Below are positions 7,325 to 16,297 of a DNA stretch of 64,000 nucleotides, piece by piece. The stretch covers positions 930,001-994,000 of the forward strand of contig NZ_LYOY01000040.1 in NCBI RefSeq assembly GCF_001653515.1, in the 5' to 3' direction. Each line of letters opens with the position of its first letter. Positions within the stretch are counted from its first letter, which is position 1. A program made the position numbers and the translations under genes. Below the pieces are notes generated by a model. It ran no database searches and had not been told where the DNA came from. It saw only the letters and a program-made list of their open reading frames with translations. This DNA is from Streptomyces sp. ERV7 (GTDB taxonomy: Bacteria; Actinomycetota; Actinomycetes; Streptomycetales; Streptomycetaceae).

Positions 7325-8499
7325 CTCCCCAGGACCACCGTCCCGGACGAGCAGAACCAGCCTCCCGTGCCGGAAGCCACGGCGAGTTCGGGGAGGCGGC
7401 CGTCGGCCTTGTGGACCTGGCCCGGGCCCGCTTCGCCGCGCAGCTGCCGTACCGCCTCGACGAGGAGGAACAGCCCCCGCATCCCGGGATGGCACGCGGA
7501 GAGCCCGCCGCCGTCGGTGTTGACGGGCAGCTCGCCACCGGTCAGCAGCCGCCCCTTCTTGACGAACGCGCCCCCTTCCCCCTTCTCGCAGAACCCGAGG
7601 TCTTCGAGGGTGACGAGGGTCATGTACGTGAAGGCGTCGTAGATCTCGGCGAGGTCGATGTCGGCGGGGCGCACTCCGGCGCGCTCGAAGGCGATCCGGC
7701 CGGAGACGGCGGCCGGGGAGACGGTGAAGTCGTCCCACTCGGACATCGTCGTGTGCGAGACGGCCATGCCCGAACCCAGCACCCAGACAGGGGCCTTGGC
7801 GGTGTCGGGTACGTACTCCGCCGCCGCGAGCAGCACCGCGCAGCCGCCGTCGGAGCGGATGCAGCAGTGCAGCTTGGTGAAGGGGTCGGCGATCATCGGC
7901 CCCGACAGGACGTCGTCGACGGTGATGGGGTCGCGGAACATCGCGTCCGGGTTGGTCGCGGCGTTGGCGCGCGCCTGTACGGCGATCTCGGCGAGCTGCT
8001 CGACCGTGGTGCCGTACCGGTGCATATGGCGGCGCGCGGCCATCGCGTACTTCGAAACGAGGGTGTGCCCGTAAGGAACTTCGAATTGCAGGGGGCCGCG
8101 CCCGCCGAACGAGAGATTCGAAGTCCTTCGCCCGGCCTTGATGTCGGCGCGGGCGGTCGAGCCGTAGACGAGGAGTACGGCGTTGGCGTGCCCGGCGGCG
8201 ATGGCGTCCACGGCGTGCCCGGCCATCACCTCCCAGGTGGCGCCGCCGACGCCGGTGGAGTCGACCCAGGTCGGCTTGAGCCCCAGGTACTCGGCGACCT
8301 CGACGGGCGCGAGCGTCCCGAGCCCGGCGGACCCGAACCCGTCGACGACGCTCCGGTCGAGCCCGGAGTCCGCGAGCGCCCTGCGGGCGGCCTGGGCGTG
8401 CAGGGCGTACGGGGTGGCTTCGTCGACGCGGCCGGTGTCGGAGAGGGCGGTGCCGACGACGGCTACGGGGCGGGGGTGGGAGCACGTGAGGGCTGCCAT
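7321..8499 (-). CDS. Thiolase / SCP-x-type acyl-CoA lyase
   Basis: Intact 392-residue thiolase-fold protein of the lipid-transfer (SCP-x/Ltp2-like) branch. It would cleave or retro-aldol a beta-ketoacyl- or beta-hydroxyacyl-CoA. Visible: N-terminal VAVVGTALSDTG, the active-site region HCCIRSDGGCAVLLAA, EIYDAFTYMTLVTLEDLGFC, and the C-terminal VNTDGGGLSACHPGMRGLF with the conserved G-x-x-x-A-x-x-H pattern. Classic beta-oxidation thiolases differ, and members of this branch normally act with an OB-fold partner that is not intact here. The ATG at 8499 has no clear Shine-Dalgarno site and lies 5 bases from the operator at 8504-8518, so the message may be almost leaderless with the operator covering the promoter. 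Confidence 0.82.
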   Translation of the reverse strand: MAALTCSHPRPVAVVGTALSDTGRVDEATPYALHAQAARRALADSGLDRSVVDGFGSAGLGTLAPVEVAEYLGLKPTWVDSTGVGGATWEVMAGHAVDAIAAGHANAVLLVYGSTARADIKAGRRTSNLSFGGRGPLQFEVPYGHTLVSKYAMAARRHMHRYGTTVEQLAEIAVQARANAATNPDAMFRDPITVDDVLSGPMIADPFTKLHCCIRSDGGCAVLLAAAEYVPDTAKAPVWVLGSGMAVSHTTMSEWDDFTVSPAAVSGRIAFERAGVRPADIDLAEIYDAFTYMTLVTLEDLGFCEKGEGGAFVKKGRLLTGGELPVNTDGGGLSACHPGMRGLFLLVEAVRQLRGEAGPGQVHKADGRLPELAVASGTGGWFCSSGTVVLGR

Positions 8500-8503
8500 A
8501 GAT

Positions 8504-8518
8504 CTGACGGTACATCAG
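8504..8518. promoter_or_regulatory. TetR-type operator, copy 3
   Basis: CTGACGGTACATCAG directly upstream of the thiolase ATG. Its sequence is identical, in reverse orientation, to copy 4 at 8818-8832, so the pair frames the divergent thiolase and dehydrogenase promoters. Confidence 0.75.
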
Positions 8519-8575
8519 TTCTCTGTTGCTCACCCCGACGGTCTCGAAAGTCCGTGCCTGACCATCGGCCGGATC

Positions 8576-8728
8576 GTGGCCGAATGCGAAGGATCCGTAT
8601 ACCTCCGTCCGCCCGGTGGCGGCAGCGAATGGAGCGTGCCGCCGCATCAGGTGCGGCCCCGCACCGAGGCGGAGCCGCGCAAGGCGCTGTCGCTGTCGGC
8701 GGCGGTCGTCACCTTCCCGTGGGCGTGA
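8576..8728 (+). CDS. Small conserved-type protein, probably 5' truncated
   Basis: GTG 8576 to TGA 8728 encodes about 50 residues: VAECEGSVYLRPPGGGSEWS followed by VPPHQVRPRTEAE. The VYLRPPGGGxEW...VRP pattern is one I know from small Streptomyces proteins of about 65-70 residues that normally have an upstream strand TVVVDTRTGRVG. Here that N-terminal segment is missing and no ribosome site precedes the GTG, so this looks like a tail fragment lying between the divergent thiolase and dehydrogenase promoters. Function unknown. Confidence 0.4.
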   Translation: MAECEGSVYLRPPGGGSEWSVPPHQVRPRTEAEPRKALSLSAAVVTFPWA

Positions 8729-8817
8729 CCGAAGGGGGCGCTCGGGGGCGTGGCCCCGGAAGGACGTTGCGGCCGGGCGCCTCTGGAGGGTTCGGGGGAG
8801 GGGTGGCTCGGCAGAAA

Positions 8818-8832
8818 CTGATGTACCGTCAG
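8818..8832. promoter_or_regulatory. TetR-type operator, copy 4
   Basis: CTGATGTACCGTCAG, the exact reverse complement of copy 3, located 44 bases upstream of the acyl-CoA dehydrogenase fragment at 8876. A GGGAGGA ribosome site follows at about 8861. Confidence 0.75.
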
Positions 8833-8875
8833 ATTCGCTGGGTCGCCCCGCCCCGCCCACCGGGAGGACAGGCTC

Positions 8876-9134
8876 ATGGACGTCGACTTCACCCCAGAGC
8901 AGCAAGAGATCCGCCGCACCCTCCGCACCCTGCTCACCAAGCGCTGCGGCCCGGACGAGGTCAAGGCCGCCGCCAGGACCCCGGCGGGGTACGACCGTGC
9001 CCTGTGGGGACAGGTCGCCGTCGAGATGGGGCTGCCGGGGCTCGCGGTCCCCGAGGCGTACGGCGGGGTCGGCTGCGGGGCCGGCGAGCTCGCGCTCGCC
9101 GCCGAGGAGACCGGCCGCGCCCTCCGGACCTGCC
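8876..9134 (+). pseudogene. Acyl-CoA dehydrogenase N-terminal fragment
   Basis: Third dehydrogenase of the cluster. ATG 8876 with a good GGGAGGA site begins MDVDFTPEQQEIRRTLRTLL, continues through GLPGLAVPEAYGGVGCGAGE and ends at LALAAEETGRAL, about 85 residues in. The following codons (RTCRYGPGCSRG) no longer match the family. At that point a different frame takes up the tail of an unrelated oxidoreductase. Promoter, operator and start are intact, so a short non-functional peptide is probably still made. Confidence 0.75.
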
Positions 9135-9339
9135 GGTACGGGCCCGGCTGCTCACGGGGGAGGAGCGTACGGCGGCCTGGCGGGCGGCGCTGGTGTTCTG
9201 GCCCCCGTACGCCGCGTACCAGGCCCGCGTCGAGCGTGAGATACGGCTCTTCCGGCTGGAGGAGAGGCAGGGGCGCGCGGACGGGAACGGGAACGGGAAC
9301 GCCGACGGGGTTCACCTTGGTGAACCGCCGTCGGCGTGA
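9135..9339 (+). pseudogene. Deazaflavin-dependent nitroreductase family, C-terminal fragment
   Basis: In a frame different from the upstream dehydrogenase, this stretch encodes RARLLTGEERTAAW, ALVFWPPYAAYQARVEREIR and LFRLEE, which matches the last ~45 residues of the DUF385/Ddn-like F420-dependent nitroreductase family (L-T-G-E-E-R ... P-x-Y-x-x-Y-Q ... R-E-I-x-x-F-x-L). No start codon or N-terminal domain is present. A strong hairpin (9301-9335) overlaps the last codons. Confidence 0.6.
9301..9335 (+). terminator. Hairpin terminator
   Basis: GCCGACGG GGTTCACC TT GGTGAACC g CCGTCGGC: 16 paired bases with one bulge and a two-base loop. It lies at the end of the nitroreductase fragment and before the convergent TetR gene. 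Confidence 0.75.
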
Positions 9340-9445
9340 CAGGACTTGAGGGCGCGTCCGGCGGCCACCGCGTCGGCGCGAGGGCGCTCGCCCCGGCGCG
9401 GACCCGGGCCGATCCGGGCCGATCCGTGTGCCGCGGCCGCCGGGG

Positions 9446-10093
9446 CTACTTCGTCGGCTTCTTGCCGGTGATGCCCAGGTGCACCAGCAGCGCCAGGTTC
9501 GGCTTCAGCTCCGCCTGTTTGACGCCCCAGGTCTGGAAGCCCTTCTGGTGCGAGGCGACGGCCGCGAGCATCGCGACGATCGAGCCCGCCATCGCCGCCG
9601 GGCTGACGTCCTTGTCGACCTTGCCCTTCGACTGGAGTTCCTTCACCGCGTCCGTAAGGGAGTTGTTCACGGAGTTGAGGATCTTCATGCGGATCTTGTA
9701 GAACCGCTTGTCGCCCTCGGCCGCGCCCAGATCCACCACCCGCAGGATCGCGTCGTTCTTGCGCCAGAAGTCGAGGAACCCCTCGACCAGTTCCTCGGCT
9801 GTCTGCCAGCCGGCCTTGCCGACCCAGGAGCGGCCCTCCACGAGGGAGGTCAACGCCGCGCCCTCCTTGGCCATTTCCTCCGCGATCTCCAGGACGGCGC
9901 CCTCGACGTCGGGGAAGTACTGGTAGAAGGTCGCGGGTGAAGTGCCCGCCTTCCGCGCCACATCGATGACTTTCACGTCCCGGTACGGCGAGGAGCTGAG
10001 CATCTCGCTGAGGCAGTCGAGCAGCTTCTGCCGCGTCGCCTGGCCGCGTCGGCCGGCCACGCGGCCGTCGACGGTGCGTACTTGTCCTGTCAT
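9446..10093 (-). CDS. TetR-family regulator, candidate regulator of the acyl-CoA regulon
   Basis: A 215-residue TetR repressor. The N-terminal HTH reads TRQKLLDCLSEML then VKVIDVARKAGTSPATFYQY, followed by a helical ligand-binding domain (FLDFWRKNDAILRVVDLGAA). The C-terminus is lysine-rich (GITGKKPTK). Its ATG lies inside a copy of the 15-bp palindrome (10087-10101) that also precedes five catabolic genes, so autoregulation and control of the whole set is the natural inference. The ligand would be an acyl-CoA pathway intermediate, by analogy with other TetR regulators of CoA-ester catabolism. It stands next to, and on the opposite strand from, the dehydrogenase fragment at 8876. Confidence 0.85.
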   Translation of the reverse strand: MTGQVRTVDGRVAGRRGQATRQKLLDCLSEMLSSSPYRDVKVIDVARKAGTSPATFYQYFPDVEGAVLEIAEEMAKEGAALTSLVEGRSWVGKAGWQTAEELVEGFLDFWRKNDAILRVVDLGAAEGDKRFYKIRMKILNSVNNSLTDAVKELQSKGKVDKDVSPAAMAGSIVAMLAAVASHQKGFQTWGVKQAELKPNLALLVHLGITGKKPTK

Positions 10094-10101
10094 GCCGTCA
10101 G
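10087..10101. promoter_or_regulatory. TetR-type operator, copy 6 (autoregulatory)
   Basis: CTGTCATGCCGTCAG, reverse complement CTGACGGCATGACAG, differing by one base from copy 1. It covers the TetR start codon, consistent with leaderless transcription and simple autorepression. Its arms are the least symmetric of the six. Confidence 0.6.
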
Positions 10102-10274
10102 CTTACCGAGGGGTGATCGGAGCGCGATTCGGCCGACTGCAAATGGGGGCCGGGGGTTGACGGCGGCGGGGAACGGGCCCGCCCGCCCGCGCGCCGGGCG
10201 CCCGTACTCCGCGGCGGCCCGGCCATCCCGCGGGCGCCCCCGGCATCGCGCGCCCGTCCGCCACTCGAATGGTG

Positions 10275-10308
10275 TTATCAACAGCCTGTGGACACGCTCT
10301 GTGGACAA
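10275..10308. other. DnaA-box-like cluster in a 380-base gap
   Basis: The gap 10094-10473 between the TetR gene and the VOC gene holds TTATCAACA (10275-10283), then CTGTGGACA and TGTGGACAA (10300-10308). The last is an exact match to the Streptomyces DnaA box TTGTCCACA in reverse. This is not an origin: too few boxes and no dnaA or dnaN. It may be a DnaA-titration or regulatory site. The rest of the gap is GC-rich with no gene. Confidence 0.4.
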
Positions 10309-10473
10309 CCCCTGCGGGAAAAGGGCGCGGGCGCCTACAGTGGGGGCAAAGAGGTTCATTTGTTCGATTTATGCCACTGCGGGGTGCGGGCGGGGCCGTT
10401 ACCTTCACCGCGTAGCGGCACCCGCGTCTCGTACCGCACCCCGGGCGGGGCCACCCAGGAAGGAACCAGGCGC

Positions 10474-11250
10474 ATGGGCGGATTTCCGGAAGGCGCGCCG
10501 TGCTGGGCCGACGCGACGCTGCCCGACCTCGCGGCGGGCAAGCGGTTCTACGGCGCGCTGATGGGCTGGACCTTCGACGACGACGCCGAGGAGCGGTCCG
10601 GGCACTACACGAACGCCTTCAGCGGGGGAAAGCGCGTCGCCGCCCTCGTCCCCAAGCGGGACGGCCGGATGCCCACCGCCTGGGGCGTCTACTTCGCGAC
10701 CCCCGACGCCAGGGCCCTCGCCGTACGGATCAGGGCGGCGGGCGGCCAGCTGGTGAGGGACCCGGTACAGCTGCCTCCGTACGGGACGATGGCGGTCGCC
10801 GCCGACCCCGGCGGCGCGGTCTTCGGCCTCTGGCAGGGCGCCGGGCACACCGGCTTCGAGAAGAGCGGCGAGCCGGGCGCCTTCTGCTGGACCGAGGTCT
10901 ACACCCGGGACGCGGCCCAGGCCGACCGCTTCTACGAGGCGGTCTTCGGCTTCGAGGGCCGGGACCTGGAAGAGACCGACGGCGACTTCCGCACGTGGTC
11001 ACCCGCGGGCTCCGAGCCCGGCCCCGACACGGCCTTCGGCGGCCGCAGCCTCATAGGGGACACCTTCCCCGCCGAGATGCCCGACCACTTCCTGGTCTAC
11101 TTCGCGGTCGGGGACTGCGACGCCACGGCCGCGGCCTGTGTCGAGCTGGGCGGCCGCGTCACCGCCGAGCCGTTCGACATCCCGTACGGGCGCATGGCGG
11201 TCCTCGCCGACGACCAGGGAGCGAGCTTCGCCGTCCTCCAGATGGAGTGA
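10474..11250 (+). CDS. VOC (glyoxalase/bleomycin-resistance) family protein, two-domain
   Basis: Intact 258-residue protein made of two tandem vicinal-oxygen-chelate modules (residues ~8-120 and ~135-255), each starting with a family motif (CWADATLPDLAAGKRFYGAL; CWTEVYTRDAAQADRFYEAV) and ending with a D-P/D-Q-GA-x-F strand (ADPGGAVFGLWQ; ADDQGASFAVLQ). Such proteins include the hydroxylase-like CFP30B group; substrate not predictable. ATG 10474 has an AGGAAGGA site. The protein lies immediately upstream of the kinase gene but with its own 190-base leader between them. Confidence 0.8.
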   Translation: MGGFPEGAPCWADATLPDLAAGKRFYGALMGWTFDDDAEERSGHYTNAFSGGKRVAALVPKRDGRMPTAWGVYFATPDARALAVRIRAAGGQLVRDPVQLPPYGTMAVAADPGGAVFGLWQGAGHTGFEKSGEPGAFCWTEVYTRDAAQADRFYEAVFGFEGRDLEETDGDFRTWSPAGSEPGPDTAFGGRSLIGDTFPAEMPDHFLVYFAVGDCDATAAACVELGGRVTAEPFDIPYGRMAVLADDQGASFAVLQME

Positions 11251-11440
11251 GCGGGGAGCGACCGAAAGAACCGAATGAGGGGGCGGGGATGTCCGGATCG
11301 ACAGGGGACATCCCGGTCTGTACTCGGGTTGGCCACCGGGCGCCTCCGGCAGGAAGAATCGGGGTGCCGCGTGAGACGCTGCACGGGGCCTTGTTGTGAC
11401 GCGTTGATACTTAGGGCCCGTACGGGGAGGTGGCAGGCAA

Positions 11441-12680
<1,240 letters not shown>

Positions 12681-12681
12681 C

Positions 12682-12999
12682 TCAGGCCTCTTCGGAACCC
12701 GCGTGGTTCTCCTGGGGCTTGAGCACACCCGAACCGATCAGGCCCGCGTGGTTCTCCATGGGCTTGACCGGGCCGCCCGTGCCTATGACCCCGGCGTGGT
12801 TCTCCAGCGGCTTCACCAAGTCGCCGTCCAGCAGGCCCGCGTGGTTCTCAAGGGGCTTGATGGTGGCGTCGCCACCGAGCAGGCCCGCGTGGTTCTCCAT
12901 CGGGCGGATCGTGCCCGTACCCGTGCCGGAGCCCGGGCTCCCCGCGTGGTTCTCCTGCGTGGTGGTGTCGCCGATCTCGGGCTTGTTACCGTCACTCAT
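12682..12999 (-). CDS. afsS: AfsS-like 'sigma-like' repeat protein with six ENHAG repeats
   Basis: A 105-residue acidic protein lying just downstream of the afsR-like gene, the position of afsS in S. coelicolor. It begins MSDGNKPEIGDTTTQENHAG and repeats ENHAG six times (residues 16, 35, 51, 66, 82, 97), each preceded by P-M/L/Q or T-Q and separated by Gly/Ile/Leu-rich spacers of 10-14 residues. AfsS is a small regulator (63 residues in S. coelicolor, from memory) with a few D/E-N-H repeats that activates antibiotic-pathway genes by an unclear mechanism. This copy is longer with more repeats. ATG 12999 has AGGGGAG nine bases upstream. An SARP-type direct repeat sits about 180 bases upstream. 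Confidence 0.75.
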   Translation of the reverse strand: MSDGNKPEIGDTTTQENHAGSPGSGTGTGTIRPMENHAGLLGGDATIKPLENHAGLLDGDLVKPLENHAGVIGTGGPVKPMENHAGLIGSGVLKPQENHAGSEEA

Positions 13000-13179
13000 C
13001 GTGTTCAGCTCCCCTGAGTTTGCTGCATGTCGTGCTGTGAACGGTGCCCGCCCGGCGGCTCCCCCGAGGGTCGCCGGACGGGCACTGCAAGGGCCGTCCA
13101 CACTAGCGGGGAGGCCCACCGTCGACCCGCCTGCCCCCCGACGCGGCGGATCGTTGAGTAAGAGAGTGCCGAGGGGCGA

Positions 13180-13196
13180 TAAACGAAGGCTAAACG
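13180..13196 (-). promoter_or_regulatory. Candidate AfsR (SARP) box upstream of afsS
   Basis: On the minus strand two CGTTTA hexamers occur exactly 11 bases apart (CGTTTAGCCTTCGTTTATCG). Direct repeats with an 11-bp period are the hallmark of SARP binding sites, and phosphorylated AfsR is known to activate afsS. The site lies in the 301-base gap between afsR and afsS. A TAGTGT -10-like hexamer is at 13100-13105, rather far away; no better -10 was found. Confidence 0.5.
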
Positions 13197-13256
13197 GCGT
13201 CGGCAACACCTTGGACAGCGCTTGGACGGCCGCCCGGGCGGCAGGCACGCGAAAGC

Positions 13257-13279
13257 CCAGGGCCTGGTGAAAGCCCTGG
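13257..13279 (-). terminator. Hairpin downstream of afsR
   Basis: Arms CCAGGGC (13257-13263) and GCCCTGG (13273-13279) around a nine-base loop, 22 bases past the afsR stop. Probable terminator separating afsR from afsS transcription. Confidence 0.5.
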
Positions 13280-13300
13280 TGGCAGCGGGGTCCGTACCCG

Positions 13301-16297
13301 CTACGCCGCCGCCATCGGGCTCAGCAACTGCCGTACGTCCTTGGCCTCCGCCGCGCCCGTCGACTCGTAGATGGCCAGCGCCTCGCGCCAGCAGGCCCGC
13401 GCCCGGTCGGCCTGGCCGAGCTGGTCCAGGGCCCGGCCCAGGGTCGTCAGGACGTTGCCGCGCATCCACTCGCCGCCGATGCAGCGCAGCGCCAGCGCCT
13501 GCTCCGCGTGCTGGGCCGCCCGGGCCGGGCGGCGCGCCGCGAAGTGCGCCTCGGCGATACGGAAGTGCGTGGTGCCCTCCCACAGGCGCTGGCGGTTGTC
13601 CTGGAAGACCTGGAGGGCCTGGCCGAGCTGGGAGAGCGCCTCGTCCAGGCGGCCCGCCCGGGTCAGCGCGATGCCCAGCGCGAAGCGGCCGTTGGCGACC
13701 CGCAGGGCGAGCCCCATCTCGCTGAAGATGTCGAGGCCTCGCTGGGCGAGCTCGACCGCGCTCGCGGTGCGGCCCATGTTCACGTGGATACGGGCCAGGT
13801 TGCACAGCGCGCTGGCCTCGCCCGGCCGGTTGCCGTCGGCGCGGTAGTTGTCGATCGCCTCCTGGAGGAAGCGCTCTCCGTCGGCGTGCCGGTTCTGGTA
13901 GAAGGCGATGATCCCGCGGTCGGTGGGGGCCGCCCCGGCCGGCATCGGGTCGCCGGCCTCCTTGGCGAGCAGCGAGGAGACCCTGGCCTCCTCGTCGGCC
14001 TGCTCGAAGCGGCCGGAGACGAGCAGCACGGTGGAGAGCGCGAGCCGGGCCCGCGCCTCGGCGCTCGCGTCGCCCCGCTCGTGCGCGGCGTCGCGCACCG
14101 CCGCCGCCGTGGTCTCGTACTGCCGTGAGTTGGCCCCCGACTCGGCGAGGTCCTTCACCGCCCACAGCAGGTCCACCGCGCGCCGCAGCACCGCGGGGTC
14201 GCCCGCGCACTGGTGCACACACGCCAGCAGGCAGTTCGCCTCGGCGTACAGCCAGTCCACGGCCGCGTGCCCGTCGGCGAAGGCGAGACCGGGGTACTGG
14301 GTCGGCGCCAGGTGCTCCACCAGCCGGTCGCCGGGCCGCTCGATCGCGTACACCCGGGCGGCGGTGGCCAGATAGAAGTCGAGCAGCCGCGACATGGCCT
14401 CGGCCCGCTCGGACGGCGGGTCCTCGTCGCGCTCGGCGCACGAACGCGCGTAGAGCCGTACGAGGTCGTGATAGCGGTAGCGGCCTGGAGCCGCCGACTC
14501 CACCAGGCTGGTGTCGACGAGGGATTCGAGCAGGTCCTCGGTCTCCTGGAGCGGCAGGTCGAGTACGGCGGCGGCCGCGGCCAGCGAGATGTCCGAGCCG
14601 TCGGGCAGGCCGAGGAGGCGGAAGGCGCGGGCCTGGGCGGGCTCCAGCTGGCCGTAGCCGAGTTCGAAGGTGGCCTTGACCGCGAGGTCGCCCGCCTGGA
14701 GCTCGTCCAGGCGGCGCCGCTCGTCGGCGAGCTTGGCGGCGAGGACCGAGACGGTCCAGGTGCGCCGCGAGGCGAGCCGGGAGGCGGCGATCCGGATCGC
14801 CAGCGGCAGGAAGCCGCAGGCGGCCACCACGTCGAGCGCCGACTGGCGCTCCGCGCCCACCCGCTCCTCGCCCACGATCTTGGTGAAGAGCTGGAGGGCC
14901 TCCTCCGGGGACATCACGTCCAGGTCGACCAGATAGGCCCCGGCCAGGTCCAGCATCCGGATGCGGCTGGTGACCAGGGCGGCGCAGCCCGCCGTGCCGG
15001 GCAGCAGGGGGCGCACCTGCGCCGCGTCGCGCGCGTTGTCGAGCAGGACCAGGACCCGGCGGCCGTCGAGCGTGGAGCGGAACAGGGCCGCGCGCTCCTC
15101 CAGCGAGTCGGGGATGGACGCGTCGGGGGTGCCGAGCGCCCGCAGGAACGCGCCGAGCACCGCCTCCGGCTCGCAGGCGCGCGGCCCGGTGCCCTGGAGG
15201 TCGACGTAGAGCTGGCCGTCGGGGAAGTGCGGGCGGGCCGTGTGGGCGACGTGCACGGCGAGCGTCGTCTTGCCGACGCCGCCGATCCCGGCCAGCGCGG
15301 AGACGGCCATGACGGTGGACTCGGCGGCGGCGAGCCGCGCCGACAGCTCCTGGACGAAGGAGACACGGCCGGTGAAATCGGGCACCGAGGCGGGAAGTTG
15401 GGCCGCCCGGACGGGCGCCGGGGCGGCGGGCGCCTCGGCGGGCCTGGCCAGGTCCTCGTCCGCCTGCAGGATCCGCTGCTGGAGCCGGGAGAGCTCGGGG
15501 CACGGGTCCACGCCGAGCTCGTCGGCGAGCAGCCGCCGGGTGTCCGCGTACACCGCGAGGGCCTCGGCCTGGCGTCCGCTGCGGTAGAGCGCGAGCATCA
15601 ACAGCTCCCGCAGCCGCTCGCGCAGCGGGTACGCGGCGGGCAGCCGCTCGCGCAGCGGGTACGCGGCGGTGAGCGCGGTCAGTTCGGAGACGGCCTCGGC
15701 GTGGCACCCGGCGTCCAGCTCCATGTCGAGCCGCGCCTCGGTGAGCTGGAGGCGCCACTCGACGAGCCGGGTGCGCTCGGTGTCGGCGTGCGGGCCGGGG
15801 ATCCCGGCGAGCGGCTCGCCGGTCCACAGCGCGAGCGCGGACTTGAGCAGCTCGCGCGCCCGGACCTGGTCCCCGCCGGCCCGTGCCTTCTCGGCCTCGA
15901 CGGACAGCTCCTGGGCGGCGGCGAGGTCCAGGACGCCGGAGGAGAGCCGCAGGGCGTAGCCGCCGGACTCGCTGACCAGCACGCCCGGGCCCAGCGTCTT
16001 GCGCAGCCGCGAGGCGTACGTCCGTACCGCGGCCAGCGCCTGGAGGGGCGGTTCGTCGCCCCAGATGGCGTCGATCAGCTCGGCGGCGGTGGCGGTACGG
16101 CCGTCGCGCAGCAGCAGCACGGCGAGCAGCGCGCGCTGCTGCGGCGCGCCGGACACCAGCGCCTCGGCGCCGCGCCATACGCGCACGGGTCCGAGCACGC
16201 CGAAGCGCAGGCCGACGGTGTCCGCGGCCTCTTCGGCGTCCGCCGGCAGGACCGGAGCCCGCTGCTCCGGAATGCGCGGCTCGCCGTTTCGGTCCAT
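13301..16297 (-). CDS. afsR: AfsR-type SARP/STAND global regulator
   Basis: A 998-residue regulator close in length to S. coelicolor AfsR (993). Order: OmpR-type winged helix (~30-115, RFGVLGPVRVWRGAEAL), bacterial transcriptional activation domain (~120-275), NB-ARC ATPase with P-loop GIGGVGKTT at 337-345 and Walker B VLVLLDNA, then a C-terminal TPR array (~600-990). AfsR is phosphorylated by AfsK, binds target promoters including afsS, and links signalling to antibiotic and precursor metabolism. ATG 16297 has GGGGG six bases upstream. Odd: residues 211-220 and 221-230 are an exact protein repeat (AAYPLRERL-P/R) caused by a 30-bp tandem duplication inside the activation domain. Confidence 0.85.
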   Translation of the reverse strand: MDRNGEPRIPEQRAPVLPADAEEAADTVGLRFGVLGPVRVWRGAEALVSGAPQQRALLAVLLLRDGRTATAAELIDAIWGDEPPLQALAAVRTYASRLRKTLGPGVLVSESGGYALRLSSGVLDLAAAQELSVEAEKARAGGDQVRARELLKSALALWTGEPLAGIPGPHADTERTRLVEWRLQLTEARLDMELDAGCHAEAVSELTALTAAYPLRERLPAAYPLRERLRELLMLALYRSGRQAEALAVYADTRRLLADELGVDPCPELSRLQQRILQADEDLARPAEAPAAPAPVRAAQLPASVPDFTGRVSFVQELSARLAAAESTVMAVSALAGIGGVGKTTLAVHVAHTARPHFPDGQLYVDLQGTGPRACEPEAVLGAFLRALGTPDASIPDSLEERAALFRSTLDGRRVLVLLDNARDAAQVRPLLPGTAGCAALVTSRIRMLDLAGAYLVDLDVMSPEEALQLFTKIVGEERVGAERQSALDVVAACGFLPLAIRIAASRLASRRTWTVSVLAAKLADERRRLDELQAGDLAVKATFELGYGQLEPAQARAFRLLGLPDGSDISLAAAAAVLDLPLQETEDLLESLVDTSLVESAAPGRYRYHDLVRLYARSCAERDEDPPSERAEAMSRLLDFYLATAARVYAIERPGDRLVEHLAPTQYPGLAFADGHAAVDWLYAEANCLLACVHQCAGDPAVLRRAVDLLWAVKDLAESGANSRQYETTAAAVRDAAHERGDASAEARARLALSTVLLVSGRFEQADEEARVSSLLAKEAGDPMPAGAAPTDRGIIAFYQNRHADGERFLQEAIDNYRADGNRPGEASALCNLARIHVNMGRTASAVELAQRGLDIFSEMGLALRVANGRFALGIALTRAGRLDEALSQLGQALQVFQDNRQRLWEGTTHFRIAEAHFAARRPARAAQHAEQALALRCIGGEWMRGNVLTTLGRALDQLGQADRARACWREALAIYESTGAAEAKDVRQLLSPMAAA
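15611..15670. repeat. 30-bp tandem duplication within afsR
   Basis: Two adjacent 30-base units (15611-15640 and 15641-15670) differ only at the last base. They are in frame and add ten residues to a helix of the transcriptional activation domain. The near-identity indicates a recent slippage event or an assembly duplication. Confidence 0.9.

Noticed and set aside
6298..9339. A 1013-codon plus-strand open frame
   Set aside because: It is the antisense shadow of the oxidase and thiolase genes, held open by GC-rich third positions. Only its last ~65 codons carry real similarity and are listed as the nitroreductase fragment.
10094..10473. Replication origin suggested by DnaA boxes
   Set aside because: Only one exact box and two near matches, and no dnaA, dnaN or gyr genes nearby.
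12682..12999. ENHAG repeat protein as a multi-core RiPP precursor
   Set aside because: No modifying enzyme or transporter is adjacent, and its place directly downstream of afsR fits AfsS far better.
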